Shown piece after piece: positions 1-6,176 of a stretch of 6,772 nt of DNA. The position numbers and the translations under genes are program-made. The notes beneath the pieces were generated by a model, which saw only the letters and a list, made by a program, of their open reading frames with translations, did not search any database and was not told where the DNA came from. Location: contig CAIWSO010000439.1 in the NCBI GenBank assembly GCA_903915315.1, positions 1 through 6,772 of the forward strand, read 5' to 3'. Within the stretch, counting starts at the first letter, position 1, and every line of letters starts with the position of its first letter. Origin of the DNA: an uncultured Spartobacteria bacterium (GTDB lineage Bacteria; Verrucomicrobiota; Verrucomicrobiia; Chthoniobacterales; Terrimicrobiaceae).

Positions 1-2
1 CA

Positions 3-638
3 TTTTTGATAATAGTAACTTGCGTTGCTGGATGCTCCACAAGTCGCAATAATATGAGTATTGGCCAAGTGTCACCTCCTCATGTAACTGACATCAATGC
101 ACACTTAACTCCAGGAGCATACGTTGAAGGTATTGGTGAAATTAAAACTTTTGAACTTTTAGGATTAAAGTTTTCTGGGGGGACACAAAAAAAAGTGGGA
201 GCTATAGGTAGTGGTCTTGATATTGAAATCGATACACCAATCCTTAACCCTATGCGCTGGCTTTTTGATTCCCCTGCAAATCCCCAAGCCGCTGTCGATG
301 CCGCATATTACGATGCCATTGAAAAAAACAACTCTGACGGAATTATTTCCACACGTGTTCAAGCTGAATTAACTGGATTCACGCTGTTTCATATAATTGG
401 GTGGGGTACCGCGACAGCCAAAATTAACGGACGCGAAGTGAAAATCAGCGAAGGCCAGCTATTTAGGTCGTCACAAAATAACTCATCAAGTCAAGAATGG
501 CAGAGGTCTCCCGCAAATCTTCAATCCCGACCAAGGCAGCCACTCCACCTAGCCGAAATAGGCAGGAAAGATGGAGCGTCTGGACATCAAATTGGGCATA
601 CCTGCATTAGGCCGATGAATGGAAATTTATTCCATTGA
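3..638 (+). CDS. Putative lipoprotein, 5'-partial, with an atypical C-terminal tail
   Basis: The frame is open to the left edge, so the true start is upstream; the TTG at 6 lies inside the signal peptide and is not a credible start. The visible N-terminus is the end of a lipoprotein signal: a hydrophobic stretch, then the lipobox V-A-G-C, with the lipidated Cys encoded at 33-35. A membrane-anchored periplasmic or outer-membrane lipoprotein is therefore likely. Counting from the TTG, residues ~30-150 look like a folded domain, with a Gly-rich segment and then PQAAVDAAYYDAIEKNNSDG followed by a hydrophobic strand and a GTATAKINGREVKI end. This resembles small bacterial lipoproteins in which an (A)xxAAYxDAI helix precedes a D-G-I-I strand; I cannot name the family with certainty. 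Residues ~151-210 are Ser/Gln/Arg/Pro-rich and do not look like a continuation of the domain. G+C of 1-480 is about 42% by hand count, clearly below the rest of the window. It is convergent with the fucosidase gene. Function unknown. Confidence 0.6.
   Translation, partial: FLIIVTCVAGCSTSRNNMSIGQVSPPHVTDINAHLTPGAYVEGIGEIKTFELLGLKFSGGTQKKVGAIGSGLDIEIDTPILNPMRWLFDSPANPQAAVDAAYYDAIEKNNSDGIISTRVQAELTGFTLFHIIGWGTATAKINGREVKISEGQLFRSSQNNSSSQEWQRSPANLQSRPRQPLHLAEIGRKDGASGHQIGHTCIRPMNGNLFH
463..609 (-). pseudogene. Possible antisense gene fragment overlapping the lipoprotein tail
   Basis: On the minus strand a frame of 47 codons lies between an in-frame stop at 607-609 and a TAA at 463-465. It contains the protein-like string VAALVGIEDLRETSAILDL followed by MSYFVTT and the stop. 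This is more plausible as protein than the Ser/Gln/Arg-rich plus-strand reading of the same bases. It has no start codon except an ATG seven codons before the stop, so it would be the C-terminal remnant of a larger gene, perhaps from a mobile element; I do not recognise the family. Its stop falls where the lipoprotein stops looking like a lipoprotein (about 453-465) and where G+C begins to rise, which suggests a junction. It may also be chance. Confidence 0.25.
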
Positions 639-714
639 CCGGGTTTGAAGAAGTCTGAAATACGAGGCTATGTGATTGCCGAAATGGTTCGTGCGATACA
701 GCACTTGGTTCCCT

Positions 715-752
715 AGCGCCTCGTGCGCTCGTAGGCCTCTGCCCTGCGGAGG
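715..752. repeat. Two adjacent small inverted repeats (hairpins)
   Basis: The first is AGCGC-CTCGT-GCGCT (715-729), a 5-bp stem with a 5-base loop. The second is CCTCTGC-CCT-GCGGAGG (736-752), a 7-bp stem with one T-G wobble as drawn and a 3-base loop. No T-run follows either on the plus strand, and on the minus strand the T-run (761-766) precedes the hairpins, so neither looks like an intrinsic terminator. They may be remnants of a repeat or part of a structured RNA; the stems are short enough for chance. Confidence 0.35.
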
Positions 753-837
753 GACTGCTGAAAAAACCATCCTCTATGGCAGCGAGCACAAATCTCGGAC
801 GGGCTAATTTGGCTCGGTACAATGTTGCGGATCAAGA

Positions 838-858
838 AACACTTATCCAACACTTATC
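838..858. repeat. 11-bp-period tandem direct repeat
   Basis: AACACTTATC occurs twice, at 838-847 and 849-858, one helical turn apart (period 11 with a single C between the copies). It lies about 100 bases beyond the fucosidase stop. Spacing by one turn is typical of protein binding sites, but only two copies are present and nothing links it to a regulator. Confidence 0.5.
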
Positions 859-901
859 AACCGCGAAAATGTCAACGTGGATATCAGCCGTCGCTTCGCT
901 C

Positions 902-925
902 AGCAGGCACCTTCCGGCACCTGCT
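902..925 (-). terminator. GNRA-loop hairpin downstream of the fucosidase gene, possible terminator or 3' stabiliser
   Basis: Read on the minus strand, AGCAGGTGCC-GGAA-GGTGCCTGCT forms a 10-bp stem with two tandem G-U wobbles and a GGAA (GNRA) tetraloop. It begins 31 bases after the fucosidase TAG. On the plus strand the two wobble positions become C/A mismatches, so the fold favours the minus-strand transcript, as expected for an element at the fucosidase mRNA 3' end. No U-tract follows, so it is not a canonical intrinsic terminator. It could instead protect the 3' end or act with a termination factor. Confidence 0.4.
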
Positions 926-956
926 CTGGCAAATCAAACTTGTAGATCGGTTCGCC

Positions 957-2840
957 CTATTGACCGAGAATGGTCACGCGCTGCAGCAAAAATGGGCGCG
1001 GAGGATTTCCCTTGGTCTCCAACCGAATGTAGCGGGCCGTACGCCCTGGCACAGTGATTCCAGCATGGAAGCGGGTCGGAAGAACGAGCCATTTTTCTTC
1101 CCATTTCGAGGCCTTCCAAAGCGTTTCCCACGTTGTTCCATCCGTAGAAATCGACAGCATTAGACCTTCCGAACGGGCATCCCCTGGCCTGTTTTCGATG
1201 ACAACCGCATTGATCTGCTTGGCTTCCCCGAGATCAATAGTGGCCCACGGATTTTCCTCAGCAGCAGTATGGAAGGCAAATCCGGTCTTCGGACGCTCGC
1301 CCTTGAGAAGGAGGGGGCGGTTTTCGGCACTGTCGTGCTCGCTGGTCGAACTGGTGGTGTAAGTCGCACTCGCACCAAGATCCCGACCATATTCGGCCAT
1401 GTTGTCCGAGATGATGCGGGCACGTCCACAAACCAATCCGGTGGCGATCGGTTTATCCATGGTCAACTCGATGACAGTCACTGGCGAAACCTTCTGCGGT
1501 TCTGCTATCGTGACTGAAAGTTCATTGGCGTCCTGCTGGAAAGTCACAGGTGTACCATCAAGCGTCCGAGCCGCGAGGACCTTGGATGGAAGCGGGTCGA
1601 AAGCGATTTTCCCAGCTGCCGGCCACTGGTAGACATGAAGAAATAATTTGTCGCCCTTATGGCAACTCCCTCCCCAAGCGCCATTCTGGTAGGGGCCGCC
1701 TCGGGTTTCATAGATGGCTTCGCCATACTTGGAGAGCCAGGCCCCCATCGCTTTGGCGACAGCGGTCTCGGCATCGGTGAGAGTGCCATCGGGTCGCGGG
1801 CCGAAGTTGAGTAGCAGGTTGCCTCCTCCCGTGGTGCAACTCACCAACATTCTAATGCATTCTTCGGGGCTCTTGAACCCCTCCTCGCCGCGATACGACC
1901 ACCCCTGTCCGACGTGGATGCAGGATTCCCACTGCTTCTGGATGTCCATCGCTCCAATGTGGCCTTCGGGCGTGTAGTAGTCGCCCTCCGTCATTTTCGC
2001 AATCTCAGGGGACGATGGGCCTCTGTCTTCTGGGGTTGCGGGGCCGCAAAACTTCGCCGCGCGGTTATTGACGATCATTTTTGGTTGAAGCCGGTACATC
2101 ATCGAAAAGAGTTCATCGAAGCGCCACTTGCCCCAATCGCGACCACCCACATGGTCAAACCACATCACATCCACGTTGCCGTAGTTGGTGAGGAGTTCGG
2201 AAATCTGGCCACGATACCATTCGTCGTATTTGCGGTTATCTCCGACGAGATAATCGGGGTGATACCAATCACGCGTCGAGTAGTAGAGACCGGCCTTCAT
2301 TCCCTGACGGTGGCAGGCCTCCACAAACTGCTTCACAATATCGCGTCCGTATGGAGCGTTCATAATGCTGTAGTTCGACAACTTGGTGTCATACATCGAA
2401 AATCCATCGTGATGTTTGGTGATCAGGACCATGTATTTCATACCTGATTCCTTCGCGAGACGCACCCAAGCGTCCGGATCGAATTTATCGGGGTTGAAGC
2501 GCTTGTAATAGTTGTCATACACGGGGTCTTCGAGGCGAGGCCCGTGCAAATTGATATCCCAGGGGCGATTGCCTTCGCGCCCCCAACCGATTTCTTTTTG
2601 CCCGAGCGAGCATGGCCCCCAGTGGATAAACATCCCGAACTTCGCATCACGGAACCACTGCATCCTCGACGCATTTTGCTCGGCGGTCTCGTGGAGTTGA
2701 GGGACGTGCTTCAAGGATGGTGTGGAAACAGAGGCGGACTCGGGTTTCACTGGCCCCGTCTTGGCCGGATCGTTCGCGGCGAAAGCCGCAGTAGAAACGG
2801 CAACCGTCACAAAAAGGGATCGTATAATATATTTTATCAT
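957..2840 (-). CDS. Secreted GH29 alpha-L-fucosidase with C-terminal F5/8 type C-like domain
   Basis: The enzyme should hydrolyse terminal alpha-L-fucose from glycans by a retaining mechanism, outside the cytoplasm. Its 627 residues begin with a signal peptide (K3, hydrophobic core 5-19, probable cleavage after AAFA near residue 21), which supports the ATG at 2840; an in-frame TAA lies two codons upstream. The GH29 catalytic domain spans roughly 45-390. Landmarks are FIHWG (71-75), KHHDGF (142-147), YSTRDWYHP (187-195) and VDVMWFDH (223-230), whose D229 sits at the family nucleophile position, plus WESC (304-307) and GNLLLNFGP (340-348). The acid/base residue varies in GH29; E292 and E305 are candidates I cannot decide between. 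A beta-rich linker region (~390-465) precedes a discoidin/CBM32-like domain (~485-627) with WATIDLG, a STDGTTWE motif and ARYIRLE, probably for glycan binding. The gene follows the exporter permease by 168 bases and has no neighbouring sulfatase, transporter or sugar regulator, so it is probably a separate transcription unit. Confidence 0.93.
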   Translation of the reverse strand: MIKYIIRSLFVTVAVSTAAFAANDPAKTGPVKPESASVSTPSLKHVPQLHETAEQNASRMQWFRDAKFGMFIHWGPCSLGQKEIGWGREGNRPWDINLHGPRLEDPVYDNYYKRFNPDKFDPDAWVRLAKESGMKYMVLITKHHDGFSMYDTKLSNYSIMNAPYGRDIVKQFVEACHRQGMKAGLYYSTRDWYHPDYLVGDNRKYDEWYRGQISELLTNYGNVDVMWFDHVGGRDWGKWRFDELFSMMYRLQPKMIVNNRAAKFCGPATPEDRGPSSPEIAKMTEGDYYTPEGHIGAMDIQKQWESCIHVGQGWSYRGEEGFKSPEECIRMLVSCTTGGGNLLLNFGPRPDGTLTDAETAVAKAMGAWLSKYGEAIYETRGGPYQNGAWGGSCHKGDKLFLHVYQWPAAGKIAFDPLPSKVLAARTLDGTPVTFQQDANELSVTIAEPQKVSPVTVIELTMDKPIATGLVCGRARIISDNMAEYGRDLGASATYTTSSTSEHDSAENRPLLLKGERPKTGFAFHTAAEENPWATIDLGEAKQINAVVIENRPGDARSEGLMLSISTDGTTWETLWKASKWEEKWLVLPTRFHAGITVPGRTARYIRLETKGNPPRPFLLQRVTILGQ

Positions 2841-2861
2841 AATGTTTTATAATTTTTTTAG
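2841..2861 (-). promoter_or_regulatory. AT-rich leader of the fucosidase gene, possible -10 element
   Basis: The 40 bases 2821-2860 around the start contain only four G or C. On the minus strand TATAAA (2851-2846) ends five bases before the ATG, and there is no Shine-Dalgarno sequence at the normal distance. If TATAAA is a -10 box, transcription would begin at or next to the start codon and the mRNA would be nearly leaderless. I see no convincing -35 hexamer 16-18 bases upstream. Alternatively the A/T-rich stretch is an unstructured translation-initiation region. Confidence 0.25.
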
Positions 2862-3008
2862 GCCTCGTCATCCTTCTGCGCTCGGAGTCAAAATCGATAA
2901 CCCACTCGTTCAAGTAGGTCTCCCATTTCGACCGGAGACATTGGGTCAAATAGAGTAAGGATTCCAGTGATCGCAGGCAATCGCAATCCCCCACATAGCG
3001 ACCGATTT

Positions 3009-4397
3009 TTACTCGTAGCGGAGAGCGGATATGGGGTCGAGGCGCGCGGCTTTGAGGCCCGGATAAATCCCAGACAACAAACCAGCCAGAAGGGCAAAAA
3101 CAACACTGAAAAGAACCCCGTCCCACGAAAGCAAAGGCACGTTTTCCGTCGGCGAAATGAGCTTAAGTATCTCGATCAAACCCAGCGAAGCGCCGATTCC
3201 CAAAAAGGCGCCGATCAGCGAAATGAACATTCCTTCGGTGATGATCTGAAGAAAAATATCGCGGGGCCGGGCACCGACCGCCATGCGAATCCCGATCTCT
3301 CGCACTCGCTCGGAAATACTCGCGAGCATGATGTTCATAATGCCAATGCCGCCAACAATGAGACTGATTGCAGAAATCAAACCTCCACTCAGTCGCGCCG
3401 CCCTCACACTGCTTTCGACTCGATCAAACCAATCCTCTCGTGTCTCAAAATCAAAGTCGTCCACTCCTCGGTGGGTGATATCCAGAAGCTTTCGCAACTG
3501 ATCTAAAGCGGGACGAAAATATTCCAGATCTCGGACTCTCACAATTAACGCTTCGAGTTCGATCGAATCGATCGACTCATTGGTCTTACTCGACTCCGTT
3601 GTGACATTGGTTTTTTTCGGCTCCGTCGAGTCATTGCGTTTGTTCGAATTAGGTTTTTCATCAGAAACCACACCTGAACGGAACTCATGAAAAAGCGTTG
3701 TGAATGGAATCAAGACGGTCTCATTTTTGATACGGAATGGATCCCATTTCCAACGCATGGATGTCTTTCCCGAGCGGCGAATGCGCCCCTGCTCTTCAGA
3801 TTGGTAGAAATCCAACACCCCGACGACCTCGAATGGGGAAGTGCCGATAAGGACCGTTTTTCCGATGAGGGACTCAATCGAAGCTTCAGGCCACAATTGC
3901 GTGGCGACGGTGTTACCAAGGACAACGCACCGAGCCCCCCTTTGAACGTCGAGATCAGAAAGGAAGCGCCCAGCCCCGATTTGGTGCATGCGAATCACAA
4001 AGTGGTCGGGGTAGATACCTCGAATCATTCGACGTTCGCGGGTTCCACTTTGACCAAATGACGAAACCAACGAGTTGATCGCGATTTCCGGCGAGACATG
4101 GGAAATCAGGCTAGCCGACTCACGGATGACTTGGGCATCCCGAAGAGTGAGCCCAGGTGAGAGATTTGCAAAATCCATTTTGAGACTCGATGGATTTTTC
4201 TCGGCGATAGTGACGAGTTCCAAACCGCCTAATTGCTGCATGAAGGTTCGCGTTCCCTCTTCCATCCCACGGGTGAGTGCCATAGTGGCGATGAGGCTAC
4301 TCACGCCCAATACGATTCCCAACATGGATAGAACGCTGCGGAATTTGTGCGCGGCGACTTCACGGATACCGATCTGGAAGACAACAAGAAGGCTCAT
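3009..4397 (-). CDS. MacB/FtsX-type ABC transporter permease
   Basis: This is the membrane subunit of a MacAB-like tripartite exporter, with 462 residues and four expected transmembrane helices. TM1 is at ~21-43 after a short amphipathic N-terminus. A large periplasmic MacB_PCD-type domain follows (~44-335). TM2 is at ~336-360, TM3 ~385-412 and TM4 ~428-450. The C-terminal block carries the FtsX-family signature, with GGIGIMNIMLASISERVREI and then GIRMAVGARPRDI in the cytoplasmic loop after TM2, and the end PGLKAARLDPISALRYE. E. coli MacB fuses ATPase and permease; here they are separate genes. The ATG overlaps the ATPase TGA as ATGA, and a GAGGG lies about ten bases upstream of the start, inside the ATPase gene. 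Residues 247-278 form an unusual Ser/Thr/Asn/Lys-rich insert made of imperfect 9-residue repeats. The substrate is unknown: relatives export macrolides, lipoproteins, peptides or siderophores. Confidence 0.92.
   Translation of the reverse strand: MSLLVVFQIGIREVAAHKFRSVLSMLGIVLGVSSLIATMALTRGMEEGTRTFMQQLGGLELVTIAEKNPSSLKMDFANLSPGLTLRDAQVIRESASLISHVSPEIAINSLVSSFGQSGTRERRMIRGIYPDHFVIRMHQIGAGRFLSDLDVQRGARCVVLGNTVATQLWPEASIESLIGKTVLIGTSPFEVVGVLDFYQSEEQGRIRRSGKTSMRWKWDPFRIKNETVLIPFTTLFHEFRSGVVSDEKPNSNKRNDSTEPKKTNVTTESSKTNESIDSIELEALIVRVRDLEYFRPALDQLRKLLDITHRGVDDFDFETREDWFDRVESSVRAARLSGGLISAISLIVGGIGIMNIMLASISERVREIGIRMAVGARPRDIFLQIITEGMFISLIGAFLGIGASLGLIEILKLISPTENVPLLSWDGVLFSVVFALLAGLLSGIYPGLKAARLDPISALRYE
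3564..3659 (-). repeat. 27-bp imperfect tandem repeat inside the permease gene
   Basis: Two clear units encode DSTEPKKTN (3632-3606) and VTTESSKTN (3605-3579); the DNA copies match at 20 of 27 positions by hand alignment. A weaker unit precedes (EKPNSNKRN) and a partial one follows (ESIDSIE). The adjoining DNA carries TCGATCGA twice with one base between (3559-3566 and 3568-3575). The array keeps the reading frame and lies in the permease periplasmic domain, so it probably grew by slippage or unequal exchange as a flexible linker. Confidence 0.65.
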
Positions 4398-5074
4398 GGT
4401 TGGTATTCCCTCACGATCCGACCATCACGGATTTCGATGACCCGGCGCGACCTAGCCGCGATCGAGGGATCATGAGTCACAAGGACAATCGTTTTCCCTG
4501 AGGCATTGAGCTCGTCAAACATCCCAAGAATCGCAAGTCCCGTGGCGGAGTCGAGGTTGCCGGTCGGCTCGTCAGCAAAAATGATTTGCGGGTTGTTGAC
4601 GAGGGCCCTAGCGATCGCCACGCGTTGGCACTGTCCCCCGCTGAGTTGCGGCGGGCGGTTGGAAAGCCGATCACCGAGCCCCACATCACAGGCGACCTTG
4701 CGCGCACGTTCTCGGCGCTGGGCTGCGGGAACACCGCCGTAAATCAGCGGTAACTCGATATTGGAAACCACATCGAGCTTGGACAGCAAATTAAACGCCT
4801 GAAACACAAACCCGATCTCTTGATTACGCACCTGCGCGAGCTGATCCGGCGTCGCGCGACTGAGCTCGTTACCGCAGATAACCATTCGTCCAGCTGAAGG
4901 TGTGTCGAGACATCCCAACAAGTGCATGAGCGTGGACTTACCACTCCCACTGGGGCCAATGATGGCGACAAATTCGCCCACCTCGATGCGGAGGTTGATC
5001 TGATCGAGCGCACGGATCTCCTGATCGCCAACTTGGTAAATTTTGCTGACGTTTTCGAGGTGAATGAGGCTCAC
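4394..5074 (-). CDS. ABC transporter ATP-binding protein, MacB/LolD family
   Basis: This cytoplasmic nucleotide-binding subunit energises the permease encoded immediately downstream. Its 226 residues are full length for the LolD/MacB class. Motifs in order are Walker A GPSGSGKST (40-48), Q-loop FVFQAFNLL with Q92, signature LSGGQCQRVAIARAL (from 144), Walker B IIFADE (164-169) followed by PTGNLDSA, and the switch histidine H201 in VTHD. The phrase HLLGCLDTPSAG after Walker A is typical of this subfamily. Cys149 sits in the signature helix where most relatives have Gln, probably a neutral change. The start is GTG (5074-5072), which overlaps the adaptor stop as GTGA, so translational coupling is likely; only a purine-rich AAAAAGAAAAAGAC precedes it. 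Its own TGA overlaps the permease ATG. Confidence 0.95.
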   Translation of the reverse strand: MSLIHLENVSKIYQVGDQEIRALDQINLRIEVGEFVAIIGPSGSGKSTLMHLLGCLDTPSAGRMVICGNELSRATPDQLAQVRNQEIGFVFQAFNLLSKLDVVSNIELPLIYGGVPAAQRRERARKVACDVGLGDRLSNRPPQLSGGQCQRVAIARALVNNPQIIFADEPTGNLDSATGLAILGMFDELNASGKTIVLVTHDPSIAARSRRVIEIRDGRIVREYQP

Positions 5075-6156
5075 GTCTTTTTCTTTTTCGGAGAGGCTGG
5101 CTCGGGCGGCGCCACCATCAGGACCTCCTCGCCCTCAACCAGTCCGGACTTGATCTCCACATGACTCGAGTCCATCAGCCCAACAACCACGTTGCGGCAC
5201 TCGGTTTCCTTTCCTTTCAAGACATAGACGACTGTTTTTCGATCCCTCTCGAAAACAGCGGTGACAGGCAAGGCCACAACTCCTTCGGCCTTTCCAATCG
5301 GCACGATAATACTCACCGAAACTCCAGGCCTCATCGACTCGCGATTCCCTTCGATGACTCCCCTCACCTCGAAGCCTTTGATGTTATTTTTAACAGTGGC
5401 AAGAGGAGCTATGAACTCGATACGCGCCTGATAATCCTGATCGCTGCTATCCGGGGAATGAACCTCCATGAGCTGACCGACAGAGAGTTTGCCAGCATCG
5501 AGCTGATTCACGTGAGCATTAATGAGGAGTCGGGAAAGATCGGCGAAACTCATCAGATTGGTTCCGGAATTGACGCTGGCAGCTCCTACCACGACCTGAC
5601 CCTCATTCACGGGCACGTCCAGGATCGTTCCATCTGCGGGTGAAACAACCCGCGTCTTGGCTAGGCGATCATCGACCGTCTGGCGGCGAAAGAGGGACTT
5701 CGCGAGTTCGTTTTCCGCGATCTGATAATCGGCCTCGAGGTTAACGTATTCCTCCCGGCTAAGGAGTTTTTGGGCGAAGAGTTGCTTGGCACGACTGAAG
5801 TTGCCGAGGATTTTTTCGACCCGCAGCCTGGCTCCGGCGATCTCCGCCTCGGCGCTGGCGCGTTCATTGAGAAGATCGGTGTCATCAATGGTCACCAGCG
5901 GCTCACCCTTGCGGACGTTTTGCCCTGCGATGACATGGATTTTTTTGATTTTCCCGCCGATCTCGGGCTTCACATCGACTTGGAATGCCGGAGCAACCTC
6001 CCCCGAAAGCGGAAGGACAGGGGCAATATCCATACGCTTGGCCAAGACTGTGGGCGGAGCTTTATCCGTTTTCAATGGTTGAGCCCAAGGCACCCACCCC
6101 ATCCAATAAGCGAGGCCAGCGACGAACAGGAGCAATGTGGCGAGATACTTGGCCAT
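5071..6156 (-). CDS. HlyD/MacA-like periplasmic adaptor (membrane fusion protein)
   Basis: This 361-residue protein should bridge the inner-membrane ABC pump to a TolC-type outer-membrane channel. An N-terminal membrane anchor lies at ~4-20. The first half of the lipoyl/barrel-sandwich domain follows (~60-92: KPEIGGKIKKIHVIAGQNVR, then KGEPLVTID), then a charged coiled-coil hairpin (~93-160). The second lipoyl half is at ~168-188 (VVSPADGTILDVPVNEGQVV), then a beta-barrel (~200-285, ending in the MRPGVSVSI motif) and a membrane-proximal domain (~290-350) with GLVEGEEVL. The C-terminus is a short lysine tail, PASPKKKKT. The ATG lies 20 bases after the FIST stop with no clear Shine-Dalgarno, consistent with reinitiation or S1-dependent starting. 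Its TGA overlaps the ATPase GTG. No outer-membrane partner is encoded in the window. The family is certain; the MacA role rests on gene order. Confidence 0.93.
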   Translation of the reverse strand: MAKYLATLLLFVAGLAYWMGWVPWAQPLKTDKAPPTVLAKRMDIAPVLPLSGEVAPAFQVDVKPEIGGKIKKIHVIAGQNVRKGEPLVTIDDTDLLNERASAEAEIAGARLRVEKILGNFSRAKQLFAQKLLSREEYVNLEADYQIAENELAKSLFRRQTVDDRLAKTRVVSPADGTILDVPVNEGQVVVGAASVNSGTNLMSFADLSRLLINAHVNQLDAGKLSVGQLMEVHSPDSSDQDYQARIEFIAPLATVKNNIKGFEVRGVIEGNRESMRPGVSVSIIVPIGKAEGVVALPVTAVFERDRKTVVYVLKGKETECRNVVVGLMDSSHVEIKSGLVEGEEVLMVAPPEPASPKKKKT

Positions 6157-6176
6157 AGTTTAAAAAAAGCGGAACC

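Larger units (their letters stand above)
639..956. other. Convergent intergenic region without a convincing gene
   Basis: These 318 bases separate the plus-strand lipoprotein gene from the minus-strand fucosidase gene. Short open frames exist on both strands, but none has a start, a ribosome binding site and protein-like composition together. G+C is about 53%. It contains two small hairpins at 715-752, the IS-end-like string GGGACTGCTGAAAAAACC at 751-768, an 11-bp tandem repeat at 838-858 and a strong hairpin at 902-925. One minus-strand stretch (about 816 to 718) reads without stops and includes WFFQQSLRRAEAYERTRR, but it has no start and no recognised homology. The best description is non-coding DNA with possible decayed mobile-element pieces. 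Confidence 0.5.

Noticed and set aside
661..760. A possible tRNA or structured RNA, suggested by GGTTC strings and small hairpins.
   Set aside because: No cloverleaf with acceptor and anticodon arms can be drawn, and no CCA or T-arm consensus fits.
718..816. A minus-strand frame containing WFFQQSLRRAEAYERTRR as a possible transposase remnant.
   Set aside because: It has no start codon, ends after about thirty codons and contains no transposase motif; only the IS-end-like DNA inside it is reported.
1914..2447. A 177-codon plus-strand open frame inside the fucosidase gene.
   Set aside because: It is the antisense shadow of the conserved GH29 catalytic domain, and its product has no recognisable features.
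2960..2990. A possible terminator after the permease gene (GATTGC/GCGATC pairing).
   Set aside because: The stem is only six pairs with a wobble, the arms are ambiguous and no T-run follows on the minus strand.
2647..3126. A minus-strand open frame spanning the permease end, the spacer and the fucosidase start, with a protein-like string (KWETYLNEWVIDFDSERRR).
   Set aside because: It overlaps two well-supported genes in other frames at both ends, has no ribosome binding site and no recognisable domain; only the spacer part looks protein-like, and that is short enough for chance.
2967..3506. A 179-codon plus-strand open frame over the permease 3' end.
   Set aside because: It is antisense to the conserved transmembrane region of the permease; its product is highly polar and low in complexity, as expected of a shadow.
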